A DNA stretch of 64,000 nt from Desulfotomaculaceae bacterium (GTDB lineage Bacteria > Bacillota > Desulfotomaculia > Desulfotomaculales > Pelotomaculaceae): the NCBI GenBank assembly GCA_028696455.1, contig JAQVGZ010000001.1, positions 1 through 64,000 of the forward strand. Direction: 5' to 3'. The notes beneath the pieces were generated by a model, which ran no database searches, was not told where the DNA came from, and was given only the letters and a program-made list of their open reading frames with translations. Shown piece after piece: positions 1 to 7,320 of the stretch. The position numbers and the translations under genes were made by a program. The first letter of the stretch is position 1; every line of letters starts with the position of its first letter.

Positions 1-798
1 AACCAACAGCTTCATATGCATGCTTTCTGCCATTTCAGGTTCTTCCTTTATTACCTGCCGCATCCAGTCGATTACCAGATCGGCCAGGAAGCTTATCTCA
101 ACGGTTTCTTCAATGACCAGCCAGTTTACCGGTTGCAAATTACCTGCAGTTGGAGCAAAGCTTGCTGTATTGATAATACCGGACAAAGTTTTTCGATCTA
201 CCGGTTGGGTTTTGTAAGCACGAATAGATCTTCTGGCGGTCAGCAAGTGCCTTACTTGCTCAGGGGAAGGCAAAAGGTGGGTGTTTACCGGAGCGCACTC
301 CTCGGGTTTCATTGTTTGCAGGGAAATGGGACCGTAAAAAAGTGTTCCATCAGTTGCGACACTTAGCTTGCCTGGCTTTAATGTTTTTAGGGAAATGGCT
401 CCGGAAGGGCAAATGGTAACACAATGTCCGCAGTGGATACATAGTTCTTCTGCTTTTTCAATTGGTGTGGGCAGTTTATCCTTTTTATTAAAAGTAATTA
501 GTTGCAACGGGCATACCGCTGCGCAAATGCCCTCGCGCCTGCACTTTTGTAAATCAACTGTAAACAGGTTATTTGTTCTTCTTTCCTCTTCGTTCTTAAT
601 TATATTTAGGGAGATGGCCTGATTGGGGCAGGATGCAACGCAGCGTTCACATTTAAGACATTGTTTTTCTGCTCCTGCGACCCAGTGGGGCAGTTTATCT
701 TTTTCACTTATAGTGATTAGTCTCAACGGGCATGACGCCGCACATAACCCAGTATGCTTGCATTTTTGCGGGTCAACTTTAAACTGGGGTCTATACAT
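1..798 (-). CDS. Ferredoxin-nitroreductase fusion protein (3' end outside window)
   Basis: This minus-strand gene is absent from the ORF track because its stop lies beyond base 1. From the ATG at 798-796, with an AAAAGGAG-type ribosome site just upstream, 266 codons stay open to the window edge. Two ferredoxin-like blocks come first: CKHTGLCAASCP with CLKCERCVASCP (residues ~13-70), then CRREGICAAVCP with CIHCGHCVTICP (~95-145). A nitroreductase-type segment begins near residue 188 (RRSIRAYKTQPVDRKTL, then APTAGNLQPVNW), the FMN-binding N-terminal region of that family. The expected role is electron transfer from iron-sulfur clusters to an FMN reductase domain in the cytoplasm; the substrate is unknown. 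It is divergent from the riboswitch-led tup operon. Confidence 0.88.
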   Translation of the reverse strand, partial: MYRPQFKVDPQKCKHTGLCAASCPLRLITISEKDKLPHWVAGAEKQCLKCERCVASCPNQAISLNIIKNEEERRTNNLFTVDLQKCRREGICAAVCPLQLITFNKKDKLPTPIEKAEELCIHCGHCVTICPSGAISLKTLKPGKLSVATDGTLFYGPISLQTMKPEECAPVNTHLLPSPEQVRHLLTARRSIRAYKTQPVDRKTLSGIINTASFAPTAGNLQPVNWLVIEETVEISFLADLVIDWMRQVIKEEPEMAESMHMKLLV

Positions 799-982
799 TC
801 TTTTTTCTCCTTTTTTTAATGCTAAGAAATTCGTTCTTTGACGTTAATCTCCTCTTATTTTAAAATGTATCGCGCTTCTGAAAAGTGCAAAGAAAAGACA
901 GTACTTTTGCAGGAGTTTATGCTTTTATCAAGAAATACTGTTTAATTCTTTGGTAAAGCCAGGATTATATTTTTACAATTCA

Positions 983-1079
983 CTCTCCGAGCCAGCTAAC
1001 CTAAAGCGCAGCAAGCTACGGTTACTGACCAAATGGGTACACTGGGAAACCAGTGCGCCTTCCATTGCGAAAAGGAGAG
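983..1079 (+). ncRNA. Moco/Tuco riboswitch R1 (leader of tup-like operon)
   Basis: Matches the Moco RNA pattern: CTCTCC (983-988) pairs with GGAGAG (1074-1079) as P1, and inside are CCGAGCC, an AGC/GCT mini-hairpin (P3 position), GGTTACTG, GGGTAC, CTGGGAAACCAG and GCCTTCCATTGCGAAAA. It lies 130 bases upstream of a TupA-like gene, which fits the known link of this RNA to Mo/W transport genes. No poly-U terminator follows. Instead a stem AGGCCAG/CTGGCCT (1098-1137) lies before a purine-rich AGAAGGAGG. Confidence 0.87.
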
Positions 1080-1097
1080 CTGGTTTTGGATTTCTAG

Positions 1098-1137
1098 AGG
1101 CCAGTTCTGTGTTGTTTTTGCAATGCAGGCCTGGCCT
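1098..1137 (+). promoter_or_regulatory. Hairpin after riboswitch R1 (candidate expression platform)
   Basis: AGGCCAG (1098-1104) pairs with CTGGCCT (1131-1137) across a 26-nt loop. There is no U-tract, so control at the level of translation or RNA folding is more likely than intrinsic termination. An AAGGAGG lies shortly after it. Confidence 0.45.
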
Positions 1138-1209
1138 TACCATATTATGAGAAGGAGGTTGAGCAGAGGGAAAAATATGAGTATGAATGTATATTGAAAG
1201 AAAGGGGGA

Positions 1210-2136
1210 TTGAAACAGACCAGTTTCTTTCATTCACGTAAGGGATGTGATAAGAAATTGAACAAGATGTATGCCCGGTTTTTCTTTTTGACAGTTTTGC
1301 TGCTCTTGGCTGCGGTTTTAATCGCCGGATGTTCGGACAAAAACAGCGCTTCACAAGAGAGCAGCAAACAAATCCTGCTCGCCAGCACTATCGGGCCCAT
1401 CGACGCCGGAATCGTCTCCGCTCTTGAGGATAAATTTGAACAGAAGACCGGAATCAGGGTCAGGCACGTGGGCGCTGGAACCGGGGAAGCGCTAAAAATG
1501 AGCCAGAGCGGTAATTTTGACCTGGTAATGGTACACGCTAAAGCGCTGGAGGAAAAGTTCGTGGCTGACGGATACGGCACAGAGCGGATTGACCTGATGT
1601 ATAATGACTTTGTGATCATCGGTCCGGAAGTTGACCCCGCCCAAATTAGGGGTATGAAAACTTCTGCCGAGGCCTTGAAAAGAATCATGGACACCAGGTC
1701 ACTATTTATAAGCCGGGGGGATAATTCCGGCACTAACGTCAAGGAAAAAGAGCTGTGGCAGGCGGCAGGGCTGACCCCACAGGGCGACTGGTACAAAATA
1801 TATGAAAAAGGCGCGGAAGGGAATGTCAAGACCCTTAAGTACACCGATGATCAAAAGGGCTATACCATTATCGACAGGGCTACGTACCTGACCTTGAAGG
1901 ACCAGATTGCCTTAAAAGTTCTGGTTGAAAAAGACGAATCAATGCTTAATTATATCAGCCTGATCCCCGTTAACCCGGCGAAATTCCCACAGGTAAAAAA
2001 CGACCTGACCAGGCAGTTTGTTGACTTCTGTACCTCAACTGAAGGACAGACTTTAATTAGGGATTTTGGGAAGGATAAATATGGCGAGCCGCTGTTTTTC
2101 CCTAATTCTCCTGCCGGGAGAAACCTGTCTAAATAA
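1210..2136 (+). CDS. TupA-like oxyanion-binding lipoprotein with altered ligand motif
   Basis: 308 aa from the TTG at 1210; an internal TTG (1258) or ATG (1267) is also possible because the signal peptide core (MYARFFFLTVLLLLAAVLIAGC) starts there. The lipobox LIAGC marks a membrane-anchored binding protein. The body follows TupA throughout (GTGEALKMSQSGNFDLVMVH, MYNDFVIIGP, SRGDNSGTN, DRATYLTL, FGKDKYGEPLFFP). The TupA ligand loop TTTSTQDSGLL is replaced by ASTIGPIDAGI, so oxyanion preference may differ from the next gene. It is the first gene under riboswitch R1 and lies 44 bases upstream of its paralogue. Confidence 0.85.
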   Translation: MKQTSFFHSRKGCDKKLNKMYARFFFLTVLLLLAAVLIAGCSDKNSASQESSKQILLASTIGPIDAGIVSALEDKFEQKTGIRVRHVGAGTGEALKMSQSGNFDLVMVHAKALEEKFVADGYGTERIDLMYNDFVIIGPEVDPAQIRGMKTSAEALKRIMDTRSLFISRGDNSGTNVKEKELWQAAGLTPQGDWYKIYEKGAEGNVKTLKYTDDQKGYTIIDRATYLTLKDQIALKVLVEKDESMLNYISLIPVNPAKFPQVKNDLTRQFVDFCTSTEGQTLIRDFGKDKYGEPLFFPNSPAGRNLSK

Positions 2137-2180
2137 AATCTTAACTTGACGGCTGATTATATAATAGTAGGAGGTAAATC

Positions 2181-3044
2181 ATGAAAAGTAGAGCGAAATA
2201 TTTAGTAACTGCGGCTTTACTGGCGCTACTGGCATCCCTTGTCCTGGCCGGCTGTAGCCCTGCGCCCCAGGAAGAGCAAAACAAAGAGATCATCCTGGCC
2301 ACTACCACCAGCACCCAGGATAGCGGACTTTTAGATTATATATTGCCCAAATTTGAGGAAAAAACAGGGTATACGGTAAAGCCGATTGCTGTTGGCACCG
2401 GCGCGGCCCTGGCGATGGGGGAAAAAGGTGAGGCTGACGTCCTCTTAGTTCATGCCCCCGCGGATGAAAAGAAACTTGTCGACAGCGGCGCAGCTATTAA
2501 TTACCAGCTGGTGATGCACAATGACTTTATCGTGATTGGCCCTACTGCTGACCCGGCGAATGTAAAAGGTAGCCAGGCCGTGGATGCCTTCAAAAAAATA
2601 GCAACTGCCAAAGCCATCTTCGTTTCCCGTGGGGATGAGTCGGGTACGCATAAAAAAGAAAAAGAAATATGGAAAACTGCAGGAATTACTCCCGAGGGAG
2701 ATTGGTACCACCAAAGCGGTACCGGGATGGGCGCAACTATTAATATAGCCAATGAAAAGCTAGGCTACACCCTGTCCGACAGGGCTACCTACCTGGCCCA
2801 GAAAAAGAATATCAAGATGGAGATATTATCAGAAGGTGACAAGTCCCTTCTTAATGTTTACCACGTAATGCAGGTGAACCCGGACAAATTCACCAAGGTG
2901 AACGAAGCAGGCGGTAAAGCTCTTGTTGAATTCATGGTGGCTCCAGACACCCAGAAGCTAATCGAGGAATTTGGCAAGGATAAGTATGGTGAGCCGTTGT
3001 TTTTCCCTGACGCCGGTAAAAGTGAAGAAGACTTAGGCAAGTAG
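2181..3044 (+). CDS. tupA: Tungstate ABC transporter substrate-binding lipoprotein
   Basis: 287 aa, ATG preceded by TAGGAGGTAAATC. N-terminal lipoprotein signal ends in the lipobox VLAGC. The hallmark TupA segment ATTTSTQDSGLLDYILP is intact, followed by VGTGAALAMGEKGEADVLLVHAP, HNDFIVIGP, SRGDESGTHKKEKEIW and FGKDKYGEPLFFP. TupA proteins bind tungstate with high affinity outside the membrane and deliver it to TupB/TupC. The gene sits between its diverged paralogue and a TupC-like ATPase. No TupB permease gene is found in this operon or elsewhere in the window. Confidence 0.92.
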   Translation: MKSRAKYLVTAALLALLASLVLAGCSPAPQEEQNKEIILATTTSTQDSGLLDYILPKFEEKTGYTVKPIAVGTGAALAMGEKGEADVLLVHAPADEKKLVDSGAAINYQLVMHNDFIVIGPTADPANVKGSQAVDAFKKIATAKAIFVSRGDESGTHKKEKEIWKTAGITPEGDWYHQSGTGMGATINIANEKLGYTLSDRATYLAQKKNIKMEILSEGDKSLLNVYHVMQVNPDKFTKVNEAGGKALVEFMVAPDTQKLIEEFGKDKYGEPLFFPDAGKSEEDLGK

Positions 3045-3097
3045 GGAGGCAAGGCGACATAAGCATGCCGCCATAAGTGTTATAAAAAGAGGTTGCG

Positions 3098-4186
3098 ATG
3101 ACAGATAAAGTTACAGATAAAGTTATTGAAGGAAAAAATATAGCACTGACTATAGGGCGGCAAAATATTTTGGACATTGATTATTTTTCCGTCAGGCAAG
3201 GGGAAACGGTGGCCTTGCTTGGCCCCAATGGATCCGGCAAGAGCACCTTGCTAAAGGTTTTAATGCTGTTGCAGCGCCCCTCTGCCGGCGAACTGTTTTT
3301 CAAGGGGGAAAAAGTGGACTGGAACAGGCCGCTTATTTACCGCCGGCGCATGGCTATGGTTTTTCAGGAACCTCTGTTGCTGGATACCAGCGTCTACAAA
3401 AACGTAGAGGCCGGCTTGAAGATAAGAGGCGTTAGCAAGAATCTAATCCCCCACATAGTCACAACTTGGTTAATAAGGTTGGGCATTGACCATCTGGCCA
3501 GGCGCCCGGTGCGCTTTTTGTCCGGCGGGGAGTCCCAGCGGGTTAGTATCGCCCGCGCGCTAGCGCTGGAGCCGGAGGTGCTTTTTTTGGACGAGCCTTT
3601 TTCGGCCCTGGACGCCCCCACCCGGGTGGCGCTGACCGTGGAACTGGCGGGAATTATTAAGGACACGGGCATTACCGACGTTTTTGTCACCCACGATTAC
3701 AGTGAAATTACCATCATGGCCGAAACTGTGACGGTTTTAGACCGTGGCCGGGTGGTGCAATGCGCCTTTGCCCGGGAGGTCATGGCCAGGCCGGCGAACC
3801 GCACGGTAGCCTCGCTGGTCGGTGTCGAAAACGCCATACCCGGCCTGGTTGTAGACAGATCTGGCTGTGGACTCACCGTGCAGGCCGGCCCGCACCTACT
3901 GCAGGCGCCCGCCGTAACAGATCTAACCAGTGAAAAAGTATATATTTTACTGAGACCAGATGAAGTTAAAGTATCGTCTGGTACCAGCGCCGGAGACAAC
4001 ACAATTAGGGGAACGATCAGTGAACTGTTGCCGCAAGGCTACCAATTTAAGGCAGTGGTAGACTGCGGGTTTTCCCTAAAGGTGATCTTGAGCCCAGACC
4101 AGGTGATCGACGGAGGAGTAACCAAAGGCAGCGAAGTGTTTGTAAGCTTTAGTGCCGGTAAGCTGCATTTGATTGACCGTGTTTGA
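3098..4186 (+). CDS. TupC-like ABC transporter ATPase with C-terminal TOBE-like domain
   Basis: 362 aa, ATG after an AAGAGG ribosome site. Walker A GPNGSGKST, Q-loop VFQEP, signature LSGGESQRVSIARALA, Walker B EVLFLDEPFSALD and switch His VTHD are all present in residues ~30-205. A C-terminal extension (~250-362) resembles the TOBE/regulatory domain of oxyanion importers. It would energise tungstate or molybdate uptake with the two binding proteins upstream. A permease of about 230 aa would normally stand between tupA and this gene, but only 53 bases separate them, so the channel subunit must be encoded elsewhere or is shared. Confidence 0.88.
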   Translation: MTDKVTDKVIEGKNIALTIGRQNILDIDYFSVRQGETVALLGPNGSGKSTLLKVLMLLQRPSAGELFFKGEKVDWNRPLIYRRRMAMVFQEPLLLDTSVYKNVEAGLKIRGVSKNLIPHIVTTWLIRLGIDHLARRPVRFLSGGESQRVSIARALALEPEVLFLDEPFSALDAPTRVALTVELAGIIKDTGITDVFVTHDYSEITIMAETVTVLDRGRVVQCAFAREVMARPANRTVASLVGVENAIPGLVVDRSGCGLTVQAGPHLLQAPAVTDLTSEKVYILLRPDEVKVSSGTSAGDNTIRGTISELLPQGYQFKAVVDCGFSLKVILSPDQVIDGGVTKGSEVFVSFSAGKLHLIDRV

Positions 4187-4314
4187 AACAGTAATAGGTA
4201 AGACAAAAACAACTTTCAAATTGAGCAGTTGATGTGAATCCCTATTTCCATTATTTATTAAATTAGCAGGGCTTTGACCACGCCTTATTCAATCAACTGG
4301 GTAGCTTACACAAC

Positions 4315-4345
4315 GATTGAACTGGCGAATTTCGCCAGTTCAATC
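4315..4345. terminator. Bidirectional terminator hairpin between convergent genes
   Basis: GATTGAACTGGCGAA and TTCGCCAGTTCAATC form a perfect 15-bp stem with a 1-nt loop in the space between the convergent ATPase and MOT1 permease genes. Confidence 0.75.
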
Positions 4346-4369
4346 ATTAATCAGTACTCCCTTCCAAAC

Positions 4370-5539
4370 TCAGAACTTTAAAATCTTCCTTTTTTGCAAC
4401 TCCTGTACGGCCAGCCCGGCCACAAATCCCGCACCTATATTCCAAATGGAAAAACCGGCTGTCACCATAAAAGTAAAATAACAGGTTTTCTCTTTTTCTA
4501 TATCCCTGGTAGAGACCGCCAGTTCTAGGCCGGCGATAAATAAGATTACCCCTAATATTGAAGCGGGAAATATCTTAAAGATCAAAACAACTGAATTGCT
4601 AAAGAAAAGGGCAGTAACTAGCAATAGTGTCCCCAGGATGATCAGCGCCCCACCGGTCCGGGCGCCGAAGCGGATATGGCCCGCCATGCCGCCTGCACCG
4701 TGACAGACGGGGATCCCACCGAATAATGGAGAGACCAAGTTTAGCAAGCCAAGCGAGGTGGCTATTTTTTTTTCTGTTACAGGGCGCTCCGGAAATAATC
4801 GATTATTTTCCTCAACTGTAGCGATTACAGAGTTGCCCAAAGTTAGCGGTGCCTGGGGGATGCCCAAAATAAGAGCACCCGTGATGAATTCAGTCCAGGT
4901 AATCTGTCCCAGGGTAAAATTCGGCAGACTTAAATGCCAGCGGATTGCGGATAACTCATGACCTAGACCCGGGTCCCGCAGCAGAGCTATGGTCACCCCG
5001 AAGATGACTAAGATGAACATTACCGGAAAACGCTTATTGTTTAGCAGGGTAAAAGCGATGACCAGTGCGATTACAGCTAAAATAAAATCCGGCCGCATCA
5101 TCCGGATGCCCTCCATCATAAACAATAAGCCCAGCCCCATGACAATTCCCTTGCTTACAGGCTTGGTGATTATTTTGGAAATGATTTTTAAAGTACCGGT
5201 CAGCCCTAAAGCCAGCCAGAGCAGTCCGGTAAAAATGCCTGCGCCCCAAACCATGCCGGGAGTAATTGTTGCCGCCTGGGCAATGGCAGCCCCGCCAATG
5301 GCTTTCATAGGCTGAACCGATATCGGTGTTCGGTAATATAATCCTGATCCGATCATTAACATACCGAACATAAACAGTACGCCCTGGGGGTCCATATGCA
5401 TGATCGTGATATAACCCGTGACAAAAGGAATAAGTGTACCCAGATCGCCAAAAGCGCCCGCCCATTCAAAACGATCAAAACGGTTGCCAAGGAGGTGGGC
5501 TTGATTAGTATTAGATTTTGTTTCTGATGTGACTAGCAT
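4370..5539 (-). CDS. MOT1-type molybdate/sulfate permease
   Basis: 389 aa, about ten hydrophobic segments. The FEWAGAFGDLGTLIPFVTGY start, the MDPQGVLFMFGMLMIGSGLYYRTPISVQPMKAIGGAAIAQ segment and the PVCHGAGGMAGHIRFGARTGG segment are characteristic of the MFS_MOT1 / SulP-related molybdate transporter family. A role as a secondary molybdate importer fits the Mo/W genes on both sides. The ATG is followed by a hydrophilic N-terminus (residues 1-25). No riboswitch is seen in its own upstream region (5540-5775). Confidence 0.88.
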   Translation of the reverse strand: MLVTSETKSNTNQAHLLGNRFDRFEWAGAFGDLGTLIPFVTGYITIMHMDPQGVLFMFGMLMIGSGLYYRTPISVQPMKAIGGAAIAQAATITPGMVWGAGIFTGLLWLALGLTGTLKIISKIITKPVSKGIVMGLGLLFMMEGIRMMRPDFILAVIALVIAFTLLNNKRFPVMFILVIFGVTIALLRDPGLGHELSAIRWHLSLPNFTLGQITWTEFITGALILGIPQAPLTLGNSVIATVEENNRLFPERPVTEKKIATSLGLLNLVSPLFGGIPVCHGAGGMAGHIRFGARTGGALIILGTLLLVTALFFSNSVVLIFKIFPASILGVILFIAGLELAVSTRDIEKEKTCYFTFMVTAGFSIWNIGAGFVAGLAVQELQKRKILKF

Positions 5540-5775
5540 TTATTAATCAACTCATTTAATAGTAGAATAATTGACTAAGTACTATGATTATACATTTACC
5601 GCCTGTCTTTGCCATAAATATTTATAAATATTTTTAGAAAAAATACTTCCACTTTCGTCCTGATAGCCGACAAGATGAACAATATTTATAAAAGATATGT
5701 TCAAATGGCATCAACCAGCAAGTGTATAAATGACTGCTATAAATACCATATTATATAAAAAAGGGGGGCTTGACT

Positions 5776-5979
5776 ATGGAATTGAGTGCACGAAATCAAT
5801 TAAAGGGGCGAATTAAAGATATCAAGTCAAATGACGTCAATGCCGAGGTAATCATTGATGTAGGCGGTCAGGAAATGTGTTCAACCATTACCACCGGATC
5901 AATTCAAAGGTTAGGTTTAAAAGTGGGTGATGAGGTTGCCGCTCTTGTGAAAGCAAGTTCGGTGATGATCATGAAGTGA
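5776..5979 (+). CDS. Mop-domain molbindin (TOBE fold)
   Basis: 67 aa, one Mop/TOBE domain: MELSARNQLKGRIKDIKSNDVNAEVIIDVGGQEMCSTITTGSIQRLGLKVGDEVAALVKASSVMIMK. The SARNQLKG and LKVGDEVAALVKASSVM motifs are those of molbindins, small hexameric proteins that bind molybdate or tungstate in the cytoplasm. I chose the ATG at 5776, 7 bases after AAGGGGGG, over the tracked TTG at 5770, which would be too close. It stands alone with its own strong terminator. Confidence 0.92.
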   Translation: MELSARNQLKGRIKDIKSNDVNAEVIIDVGGQEMCSTITTGSIQRLGLKVGDEVAALVKASSVMIMK

Positions 5980-5981
5980 TT

Positions 5982-6022
5982 AAGAAGCCCGACATTACAT
6001 ATAATGTAATGTCGGGCTTCTT
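5982..6022 (+). terminator. Rho-independent terminator of the molbindin gene
   Basis: AAGAAGCCCGACATTAC and GTAATGTCGGGCTTCTT form a perfect 17-bp stem with a short AT loop, immediately after the stop codon; the distal arm ends in TTCTTACC. Confidence 0.85.
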
Positions 6023-6106
6023 ACCTTATTTAGAGATTAATTTTCTTTAATTAGAGGAATTTTAGTATTTATGTAGAAACAAGAATCTAAACCAAAGTAT
6101 AGTAAA

Positions 6107-6198
6107 ATTCCTAAACGGCCAGCCTAAGCTATAGGTATGGTTGCCCGTTCGCTAGGGTACTCCGGGAAACTGGTGCGCCTCCCATTGTGGAAAGGAGT
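6107..6198 (+). ncRNA. Moco-type riboswitch R2, first of a tandem pair
   Basis: P1 is ATTCCT (6107-6112) with AGGAGT (6193-6198). Inside are GGCCAGCCTAAG, GGTTGCCCGTTCG, GGGTACTCCGGGAAACTGG and GCGCCTCCCATTGTGGAAA. It diverges from the others at the 5' side (CCTAAACGGCC instead of CCGAGCC). A strong intrinsic terminator follows at 6221-6260, then a second riboswitch starts 10 bases later. Confidence 0.8.
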
Positions 6199-6220
6199 TT
6201 TGGCTTTATAATTGTGATGT

Positions 6221-6260
6221 AAAGCTTTGACCCTGGCTGCGACTGGGGCAAAGCTTTTTT
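6221..6260 (+). terminator. Intrinsic terminator of riboswitch R2
   Basis: AAAGCTTTG ... CAAAGCTTTTTT forms a stem followed by six T. The AAGCTTTG/CAAAGCTT arms recur with small changes after riboswitches R4, R5, R6 and R7, suggesting duplicated cassettes. Confidence 0.85.
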
Positions 6261-6270
6261 ATATATTATT

Positions 6271-6356
6271 CTCTCCGAGCCTTGCAGCCTATAGTGGTTG
6301 CCGGCCGTTAGGGTACATGGGGAAAACCGGTGTGCCTTCCAAAGTGAAAAGGTGAG
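6271..6356 (+). ncRNA. Moco/Tuco-type riboswitch R3 lacking P3, second of tandem pair
   Basis: CTCTCC (6271-6276) pairs with GGTGAG (6351-6356) with one mismatch. The core has CCGAGCC, GGTTGCCGGCCGTTAGGGTAC, GGGGAAAACC and GCCTTCC. Between CCTA and GGTTG there are only a few bases (TAGT); R7, otherwise very similar here, carries a small CC-GAAA-GG hairpin at that place. Absence of P3 has been proposed in the literature to mark the tungsten-cofactor subtype. It is followed by a U-less stem (6371-6413) ahead of the ECF S-component gene. Confidence 0.83.
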
Positions 6357-6370
6357 TAGGAATTGGCGAC

Positions 6371-6413
6371 AATGCCGGGCTGGCTTGCATTTTCACAAAG
6401 CTTACCTGGCATT
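6371..6413 (+). promoter_or_regulatory. Hairpin after riboswitch R3
   Basis: AATGCCGGG (6371-6379) pairs with CCTGGCATT (6405-6413), 9 bp with one G-U. There is no U-tract; the ribosome site and ATG (6445) follow about 30 bases later. Same arrangement as after R1. Confidence 0.45.
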
Positions 6414-6444
6414 AGATTTGAAAGAGGCAAATGAAGGATAGCCA

Positions 6445-7011
6445 ATGCTACACAAAATGCTTGATAAGTTTTCCGTTTTCGATTTAATAATCATCGCGAT
6501 GATTTCAGCCCTGGGCGTGGCCAGTAAACCGCTTATAGTACCTCTTTGCCATATTATCACCGGGCCGCTGTTGATTCCCGGCGGGGTGGTGGCAGGTGGT
6601 TTTTACATGTTGTGGCTTGTCCTCGGGGCGGGAATTGTAAGTAAAACGGGAGCAGCCATTATGATTGGGGTTGTGCAGGCGTTAATGGTCTTCGGTTCGG
6701 GGATTTTTGGCTCGCACGGGGCGATGACTCTGCTTAGCTACACCTTACCCGGTCTTGCTGTTGATCTGCTGCTTTACCTGATGGGACATAATGTATGCTG
6801 TCTGCTTTGTGCTTTTCTGGCAGGTCTTGTTGCCAATATCTCAGGCTCGGCCTTAGTAAATATAATTTATTTCCGGCTGCCTTTTGTACCCTTGGTACTT
6901 GCTTTAACGGTGGCAGCTTTATCTGGTGGACTGGGTGGTATTATCGCTTATAAAGTATTGCAACTGGTTAATAAGCATAAGGGCTGGGGGAGTGGTTATT
7001 TTGGCGATTAA
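6445..7011 (+). CDS. ECF-transporter S component (substrate-binding membrane subunit)
   Basis: 188 aa with five to six hydrophobic segments and little else. The pattern FDLIIIAMISALGVASKP, then GPLLIPGGVVAGGFYMLWLVLGAGIV, and GAAIMIGVVQALMVFG resembles ECF S components of the thiamine-precursor type. The substrate cannot be read from sequence. The gene is the first one behind the tandem riboswitches R2/R3, and a complete ECF energising module (two ATPases plus T) sits at 43.5-45.9 kb behind another riboswitch. A substrate related to molybdopterin/Moco is therefore my inference. Confidence 0.75.
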   Translation: MLHKMLDKFSVFDLIIIAMISALGVASKPLIVPLCHIITGPLLIPGGVVAGGFYMLWLVLGAGIVSKTGAAIMIGVVQALMVFGSGIFGSHGAMTLLSYTLPGLAVDLLLYLMGHNVCCLLCAFLAGLVANISGSALVNIIYFRLPFVPLVLALTVAALSGGLGGIIAYKVLQLVNKHKGWGSGYFGD

Positions 7012-7320
7012 AAGGCAGTGATTTTAATTTGGCCAGCTGACAAATATAGCTGGAAATCCATTATATTATTACAGGCTGACAAGCAGAACGTGGACAAACT
7101 AGCAATGGAAGAGGGCTTCCTATTTGTAACAATTATTTAGTTGCGGAGTGGTTGTACTTCCCTATCCTATGAGGATTATGCTGGAAAAACCCAAATTGTA
7201 AACACTTTTTGATTCTCAAAGAGCGATTGATAATTTTGTTAGAAGTGCTCATCCCTTAATTTATGGGGCTTGGGACTCTCGAATTAAAGCTAGGTTAATT
7301 TTAGACGAGGAGTGTATTCA
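7012..7320. other. Intergenic stretch without recognised gene
   Basis: About 310 bases, AT-rich, no convincing ORF, riboswitch core or U-tailed hairpin seen. It probably holds the promoter of the giant surface protein gene that follows; the ribosome site GACGAGGAG lies at its right end. Confidence 0.4.

Noticed and set aside
16-841. Plus-strand ORFs 16-366, 20-217, 368-622 and 623-841
   Set aside because: They are shadows of the minus-strand ferredoxin-nitroreductase gene, which is open over 266 codons and has clear Cys motifs.
950-1354. ORFs 950-1150 (+), 973-1233 (-) and 1145-1354 (-)
   Set aside because: They overlie riboswitch R1 and the TupA-like signal region and have no family signature.
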